Shown here in pieces: positions 59,501-64,000 of a stretch of DNA of 64,000 bases. Positions within the stretch are counted from its first letter, which is position 1. Each line of letters opens with the position of its first letter. The notes below the pieces were generated by a model. That model ran no database searches. It saw only the letters and a list, made by a program, of their open reading frames with translations, and was not told the DNA's origin. Both the position numbers and the translations under genes were made by a program. Source of the DNA: an uncultured Bacteroidota bacterium. GTDB lineage: Bacteria > Bacteroidota > Bacteroidia > Flavobacteriales > Flavobacteriaceae. The stretch is taken from the NCBI GenBank assembly GCA_902626365.1, contig CACOFE010000001.1, positions 62,001 through 126,000 on the forward strand, given 5' to 3'.

Positions 59501-62500
59501 GCACTTATTGGTAAATCAATTTCATTGATTACAGGCCAAACTGATTGAGCATTTAACGAACCCGATGGGGACTCTTGTAATGGTATCTCAATTTGATAAT
59601 AGTTTTCTGAAAGATCATTTCCTAATCTAACAAATCCGATGATATCTCCGTCTGTAAAACCTGGGGATGCTCCATCCTCGGCATGCATGAACATTCTAAG
59701 CCTATTAAATTGTCTCATGTCAACACTAATATTTTTATAGACACCTCTTGAATCTTCAGGTTCTAATTCACAAACATTTAAAACTAGAGACTGTTCATTC
59801 TGTCTTACAATGGTATTATTATTATTAAATTGTTCTCTTTCAACTCCAGGTGGTGAAACATAACTTTCTTCATTTTCTTGAATACCAATGATTCCAACCG
59901 AAAAATCGGTTGTGTCATTATTATTATCAATTTCTTCATCTAGACTGAGTTGATATTTTCTCCAATCACTTCTCACAAGCTCTAAAGTTCCAAATCTGAA
60001 AATGGTATTTTGAGTAAACTCGGTTAAATACATTCTCATAAATCTTATTGATCTAAAATCTGATATTCCTCCTACAGACCCAGTTGGTTCATTAACTGGA
60101 ATTCTAAATTGATACCATCTTACAAGTTCAGAAGAACCGTTGGGTAAATTCACATTTTTTTCTTTTCTATCAATTATGTATGGGTTATTTAAGTTTGATA
60201 AAGAATTTGGAGATATTTCTAGTTCATACTCAAAATAACTATCAATAGTATTCATTGTATTATCCCTATTAATATCTTCAACATCTGGGTAAGTTGATGA
60301 TCCTCTGTCATTATTAGAAATCGTTTCTGGTGAATTACCATCTAGTCCATTATAATCCATATATCTTTCAAAAATACTCCCGGACTTATTAAGAAAATAA
60401 TTATAATTATCGTTTGCAGGATCAGATAAGTCTGAAAAGGCAGTAAAAATAGCCGCCTCTTCACTATCATCATATCCATCTATTCCGACATCTTGATTTA
60501 TTCTTGCATCGCCCACTGATGAGAAAGCATAAACTAAAGATTGATTTTGAGGGACAACTGTTCCCCAAGTGGTTACAGGAAGAAGGCTAATATCCCCATC
60601 CTCAGGTAAACCATTTTCATATTGCTTTCTTCCATCTTTGATAATATCCTCTGAAATGTTACCTAAATTAAAAGTAAGTTTACCTCCGGTATTTTCATCA
60701 TCCTCTAAAAAAGGATCCATTAACCAAAACTCTAAATATTCAACATTAGATTGCTCAAAATCAGTAGTATTAATAAGTCTTGTGATTCCTGCCCAAGAAT
60801 CATTAACATCATCTATAATTCCATCAGATGCTGAAGGGTCCATGTTGTAAGGACCACGTAAATTTGGATAATAGTTTAAATCCAATGAATTTATTACTGT
60901 TGTTTGACCTTGAACTAAATCAATCTGAGGGAAAATTTCATCTATAAAAATTCTTCTTGAATATAAATTTGATAAATCTTCATTTGAAATTTCTGCTGGT
61001 CTCTGGCTACTGTAAAAAATTGGATCGATTGAATACCAGTTTAGCAAAGCTCGATCAAAACCATTTTGAATTCCATTATTATCTTCATCTCCTTCAAAAT
61101 AAATATTTCCTAAATCTTTTGGACGACTTGAAATAGACCACGATTGCGGAGCAAGCAAATCTATAACATTTTGAGTCCCTTCAAAATCATCTATATACGA
61201 TGTGGCCTCACCATTAAAATTATTTCCCTTTGGGGCACCTGGCAATAAATATGCAAATTCACCTCTTAGTGAAAAATTTGAAGGAACATCAGTTTCAATA
61301 TTTGGGAGCTTATTGATTAGCCTTGTGAGTAAAGGAATTTCTCTAGAGAAGTTACCATCAAATCCAACCATTGTATTATTGATGGGTTCTGTACCAAAAT
61401 TTGCCTTCTGAGTAAGGGGTCTTTCGTGTAAATTTAAGAGGGTTCCCGAAACAATAAAATCATCGCTAAATTGATGTTCAACGTTAATCCCTGAAAATCT
61501 TTTAGTCTGCTGACCAAATAATGCATTATTTTCAACACTTACATTTATTGGTATATTTGAAGCTTGTAGTCCAGCATCTAAAATTTGGACTGTTCCCAAT
61601 TGATAATTTACTGTGTAATCAACCCCCTCAACAAGAACTCTTCCACCAGCAGTAACAGTTACAGATCCACGTGGCACATTATATGCTCCTATTGGAATTC
61701 CTCCTCCCGAAGATGATTTATACTTCCCTTTAGCTAAAAACTTATTTTTTTCGGCAGCTTGCTCAGCAGCTGTCTTTGTCGAATTATAAAGCGTATGATA
61801 GACATACTTTTTTTGATTTGGATTATAATCATCTAAATTGTTTTGATCACCATCATAATCCTCTGAAAAATCTAATCTCAAGGATTCAAATAAGAATTCT
61901 CCAAAGGGCTCAACTTTAGTAAATATAATTTTACCAGTTTGTTGAACAACCGTTATTTCAGGAACAAAGTCAAAGAAACCATCTCCACTAATTTGTGGGT
62001 CATTGTTATAATTTAATCGGTCAAAATTAAAGAAACTTAGTAATGGTTGTTCATCAATAGGAAGGCTTCCAGTTGATGTTGGGAATGGTGTTCCTTCAAC
62101 TGGTGTTATATAATTTAATTCTGAGGATTCTTTATAGAAAATATTTAATTTAAAATCCTCTCTTTCTAGTTGAAATGCACCAGTGTTATAAATATTCTTC
62201 ATCATTAAATCCCAAATTGGCTCATCTACATTTGTAACCGTGCTTTTCAATAATTTTAAAATAAGATTATTAGAGTTTACAACTTGATTATCATTTTCAA
62301 AAGACACTTCAGTTGCTTGAACTCCATCATTAGCAAATTCTCCTACTTGAAAAACCTGATCTCCAACAGTATATTGAAATGCAACAGCAAGAATCTCATC
62401 ATTATCTAACTTCTGTGTTAATGAGATATATCCAAGCTGAGGATGAATTTGGTAATCAATATTTTCTCTAAGTTTTTGGGCGTTTTCTAATTTACCATAA

Positions 62501-63705
62501 TCAATTCCTTCACTAATGTTAGGAACTAGTATCCCAGACTGAACAGACGCAATATCTCTAACCAAATTTGTTAATTGTGATCCAGCATCTCCAATCACTG
62601 TGGGATTATATGCGTTATTTGAATTATCTGGGTATGAATTTGGAGGAGACAAAACATTAACTGAAGATGATATGTTTTCAGTTTCACCCAAGTCCTGAAA
62701 TGCCAAAATATTCCTTACATCTTCTATTTGATTATTTCTGTTTGTAACCCAAACTTCAGCTCTGGTAATTTGAACATTGGAATTTATATAAGGATAATTT
62801 TCAAGGGACTCATCATACTTGTTACGAAAATAGTGACTCAAAAAGAAGTGTCTGTTTTCATCATAATCTAAAGCCCTAAATTCGAATTCTTGAACTGTTC
62901 CACCCCCCTCAGAAACAACAGATCTTGATTCCGATTTTTGTTCTGAGAAAATTGCCTTTATTATTGTTTTACCAAACTTAAGTTCAGTTTTGACTCCAAA
63001 AAGACTTTGTGCACCGGAAATAAGCGAACTATTAAGTGGCATGCTTACATTACCAACCTCAATTTTTTGAATTATGTCATCTTCAGTAGGTTCATATTCT
63101 AACTTTAATAGATTTTGAAAATCAAAAGAGGATTGTGTGTCAAAATTTGCATTAACCTGTACTCTTGTTCCAACTTTTCCAACTAAGCTCAATCCAATTC
63201 TCTGGTCAAAATCAAATGTTAAATTACTTCTATTTCTTGGCGAGAAGGCGGGATTATCTTGTTTGGTATAAAGGACTCCTAAATCAACTTCTAACGAACC
63301 TTGAGGAACAACTTGGATTGAATTTCCTCCAAATATTGATTCAAATAATTGCGAATTGACATATATCTCCGGGATTAGATTTCTTTGATTATCCTCCGAG
63401 CCATCTTTCTTACCCTCAGCTGCATCGATTTTGGATTTATAATAATTTTTTAAATCTTCTTTTAATATAAGCTCTTGATATTCCTCGGAAGTTAATATAA
63501 TTGGATAGCTAATATCATATTCTCCAACTTTAATATTATAATAATATAAATCACTGGCTGCATCGTATTCATAATTTTCTATGTAACTAGATGGATTAGG
63601 AATATTTATTTCTCCAAGATCAGCGTCTTGTGCACCAATTTTATCTACTAACAAGATTGAAAGTAAAGCAAAGACAAAAAATCTAAGATTTAAACTAGGT
63701 AACAT
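56575..63705 (-). CDS. sprA: SprA, outer-membrane translocon of the type IX secretion system
   Basis: 2376 residues, an exceptionally large protein with a signal peptide (LLSILLVDKIGAQ) and a long series of outer-membrane beta strands. SprA forms the 36-strand barrel through which T9SS cargo leaves. Recognisable parts are VYVNSQLF-type N-terminal segments, GSLPIDEQPLLSFFNFD, IPVNVSVENNALFGQQTKRF, NFSLRGEFAYLLPGAPKG, DDFEGTQNVIDLL and the C-terminal TIRAGFTMRYNFGN. It is one of several T9SS-linked genes in the window (porG-like, porP/sprF-like, and a cargo enzyme). ruvA ends 8 bases before its ATG, so the genes are one unit. Confidence 0.95.
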   Translation of the reverse strand: MLPSLNLRFFVFALLSILLVDKIGAQDADLGEINIPNPSSYIENYEYDAASDLYYYNIKVGEYDISYPIILTSEEYQELILKEDLKNYYKSKIDAAEGKKDGSEDNQRNLIPEIYVNSQLFESIFGGNSIQVVPQGSLEVDLGVLYTKQDNPAFSPRNRSNLTFDFDQRIGLSLVGKVGTRVQVNANFDTQSSFDFQNLLKLEYEPTEDDIIQKIEVGNVSMPLNSSLISGAQSLFGVKTELKFGKTIIKAIFSEQKSESRSVVSEGGGTVQEFEFRALDYDENRHFFLSHYFRNKYDESLENYPYINSNVQITRAEVWVTNRNNQIEDVRNILAFQDLGETENISSSVNVLSPPNSYPDNSNNAYNPTVIGDAGSQLTNLVRDIASVQSGILVPNISEGIDYGKLENAQKLRENIDYQIHPQLGYISLTQKLDNDEILAVAFQYTVGDQVFQVGEFANDGVQATEVSFENDNQVVNSNNLILKLLKSTVTNVDEPIWDLMMKNIYNTGAFQLEREDFKLNIFYKESSELNYITPVEGTPFPTSTGSLPIDEQPLLSFFNFDRLNYNNDPQISGDGFFDFVPEITVVQQTGKIIFTKVEPFGEFLFESLRLDFSEDYDGDQNNLDDYNPNQKKYVYHTLYNSTKTAAEQAAEKNKFLAKGKYKSSSGGGIPIGAYNVPRGSVTVTAGGRVLVEGVDYTVNYQLGTVQILDAGLQASNIPINVSVENNALFGQQTKRFSGINVEHQFSDDFIVSGTLLNLHERPLTQKANFGTEPINNTMVGFDGNFSREIPLLTRLINKLPNIETDVPSNFSLRGEFAYLLPGAPKGNNFNGEATSYIDDFEGTQNVIDLLAPQSWSISSRPKDLGNIYFEGDEDNNGIQNGFDRALLNWYSIDPIFYSSQRPAEISNEDLSNLYSRRIFIDEIFPQIDLVQGQTTVINSLDLNYYPNLRGPYNMDPSASDGIIDDVNDSWAGITRLINTTDFEQSNVEYLEFWLMDPFLEDDENTGGKLTFNLGNISEDIIKDGRKQYENGLPEDGDISLLPVTTWGTVVPQNQSLVYAFSSVGDARINQDVGIDGYDDSEEAAIFTAFSDLSDPANDNYNYFLNKSGSIFERYMDYNGLDGNSPETISNNDRGSSTYPDVEDINRDNTMNTIDSYFEYELEISPNSLSNLNNPYIIDRKEKNVNLPNGSSELVRWYQFRIPVNEPTGSVGGISDFRSIRFMRMYLTEFTQNTIFRFGTLELVRSDWRKYQLSLDEEIDNNNDTTDFSVGIIGIQENEESYVSPPGVEREQFNNNNTIVRQNEQSLVLNVCELEPEDSRGVYKNISVDMRQFNRLRMFMHAEDGASPGFTDGDIIGFVRLGNDLSENYYQIEIPLQESPSGSLNAQSVWPVINEIDLPISALETIKSLSILNGTLGSDQPIFYDVVNDDVNEESVNEFSPLDVGEQRISIKGNPNFGDIRTLMIGVKNPSQDNMDVCAEVWFNELRLSDMDNEGGWAATLAVDTNVADFMNISATARQSTSGFGNIEQGPSERDKIDKKQYDIISNINVGQLFPETWGLNIPLNYGQGEEYITPEFDQQYRDITLSSRIDQAESQQDKDAILRQSEDYTKRKSVNLIGVNKQRTNDEKTPRFYDVENLTFNYSYNEVNHRDYEIENMLDQNVRAGVNYNFNFNTIKLEPLKKNDSIFNSKYLKILKDFNINLLPSSISINTDYIRQFNKQKFREIDLSQDNIGIQELFRRNYSFDFQLAINYPISESLTLNYNLGNNNIVRNYFIDNQINGMQDPELDVWDRFFDIGDPNRQVQQVAINYDLPLNKIPTFNFIKTSYSYTGDFQWQKGSDLFGNLTLDGQTYDLGNSISNANTHNINSVLDMQKLYRYLGLTKFNRGSDTKAVRGFAQNNSSKKTNPILKSFIDLITTVKRIQINYSENNGSYLPGFLDTPGFIGSFTPTFGYVFGSQKDIRYLAARNGWLTVFPDFNQQFSSTTNSNLTFSANLVPINDLKIDLTGGRTYAENLTESFNTIDNNNDGLSDIYNPFIQNSTGNFNISTLLIKTAFSKSDEFSSEVFETFKSNRLIIARRLAAREGVDFTNPNNFENGDLNGFPLGFGRTSQLVLLPSFLSAYSGVDANKVSLGAFRNIPIPNWSVKYSGFMKMDWFRKNFKRFSISHGYNSMYTINQFRSNLDYVKPDFNLDYSFQNSDVFDQSDNYKNKTLFSNINLMEQFSPLIKIDVEMKNSLKLQTEIRKDRLLSLSFDNNLLTEIQGYEYILGLGYRVKDLQIRSRLGGSSQLIKSDLNMKADFSVRNNKTIVRYLDLDNNQVTSGQTILNLKYSADYAFSQNLTGIFYFDYSFSEYAISTAFPQTTIRAGFTMRYNFGN

Positions 63706-63713
63706 TAAGTAAA

Positions 63714-64000
63714 TTAAATATTTTTCAAAGTCTCCTTGATGATTTCCTCTACAGTAATATCTAAATTATCTTTAATTATTTTATCAACTAATCTCTCTGC
63801 AGATTTTTTATTTATACCAAGAACCTCTAAAGCAGATAACGCTTCTTCTCTTGTGGTATTGTTTGAATCAACAAAAGCTTCATCAATATCATATATTTTT
63901 AATACTTTATCTCTTAATTCTATAATTAATCTCTGAGCTGTTTTACTTCCAATTCCCTTGACTGATTGAACAATTGAAACATTATTTGATGATATTGCAT
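63714..64000 (-). CDS. ruvA: Holliday junction DNA helicase RuvA (C-terminal part, cut by window edge)
   Basis: The last 95 codons are visible. Helix-hairpin-helix VKGIGSKTAQRLIIELRDKV binds junction DNA. The C-terminal domain (REEALSALEVLGINKKSAERLVDKII) contacts RuvB. RuvA targets RuvB to Holliday junctions. The stop is 8 bases before sprA; the ruvA-sprA-gcvH order is widely kept in Flavobacteriaceae. Confidence 0.93.
   Translation of the reverse strand, partial: AISSNNVSIVQSVKGIGSKTAQRLIIELRDKVLKIYDIDEAFVDSNNTTREEALSALEVLGINKKSAERLVDKIIKDNLDITVEEIIKETLKNI

Overview
The window is a gene-dense, AT-rich stretch of chromosome from a member of the Bacteroidota, most probably a marine-type Flavobacteriaceae. 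The evidence is the presence of type IX secretion (T9SS) genes (sprA, a porG-like gene, a porP/sprF-like gene), the tig-clpP-clpX and uppS-bamA-skp-skp orders, a folK-deoxynucleoside kinase fusion, two cytochrome oxidase subunit III genes side by side, TANNTTTG-type -7 promoter boxes, and frequent TTG/GTG starts. Nearly every gene is a recognisable core gene. I see no transposase, prophage, CRISPR array or restriction system.

Layout. 1-5.3 kb (+): end of etfA, a BFN/UVR nuclease-like gene, nupC, thyA, folA, fabD, lspA. 5.3-9.2 kb: a secreted amidohydrolase (-), waaA and a T9SS-exported PQQ sugar dehydrogenase (+). 9.2-15.9 kb (-): a complete trpEGDCFBA operon. 16-23 kb: DEAD-box helicase (+), two tRNA genes (-), a GH97 glucosidase and mutS (-), a TrmH-type methyltransferase (+). 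23-32.5 kb: folK-dNK (-), queuosine-precursor transporter (+), DUF2797 (-), a GH3-like adenylating enzyme (+), clpX-clpP-tig, a hydrolase and pdxJ (-). 32.5-38.8 kb (+): nadK, porG-like, uppS, bamA, two skp. 38.8-43.8 kb: murI (+), porP/sprF-like (-), an Nfu-type protein and yyaL (+). 43.7-50.1 kb (-): tsaB and a MacAB-TolC-type export operon. 50.2-56.1 kb (-): a respiratory block (ctaB, two coxIII, coxIV, SCO, DUF420, two small or unknown membrane proteins) and tonB. 56.2-64 kb (-): ruvA end, the very large sprA, gcvH.

The main find is in the trp region. Upstream of trpE lies an 18-residue leader peptide with three consecutive Trp codons (MKKLQLNMWWWKHEILVS), followed by an intrinsic terminator: a classical transcription attenuator. 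A second, nearly identical copy of the whole module (137 bp, 9 mismatches, no gaps, by hand count) lies directly after trpA, in the same orientation, with no gene downstream of it on that strand. The operon is therefore bracketed by two trp attenuators 6.5 kb apart. The 3' copy keeps an intact WWW peptide, the terminator and a possible short antiterminator. Either it is a scar of a past operon duplication, or it works as a tryptophan-sensing element at the 3' end of the message. I cannot decide between these from sequence alone.

The genes otherwise form ordinary functional groups: dTMP/folate synthesis, tryptophan synthesis, protein quality control, outer-membrane biogenesis, T9SS export and aerobic respiration. 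Gene packing is tight, and several convergent gene pairs overlap at their stop codons.
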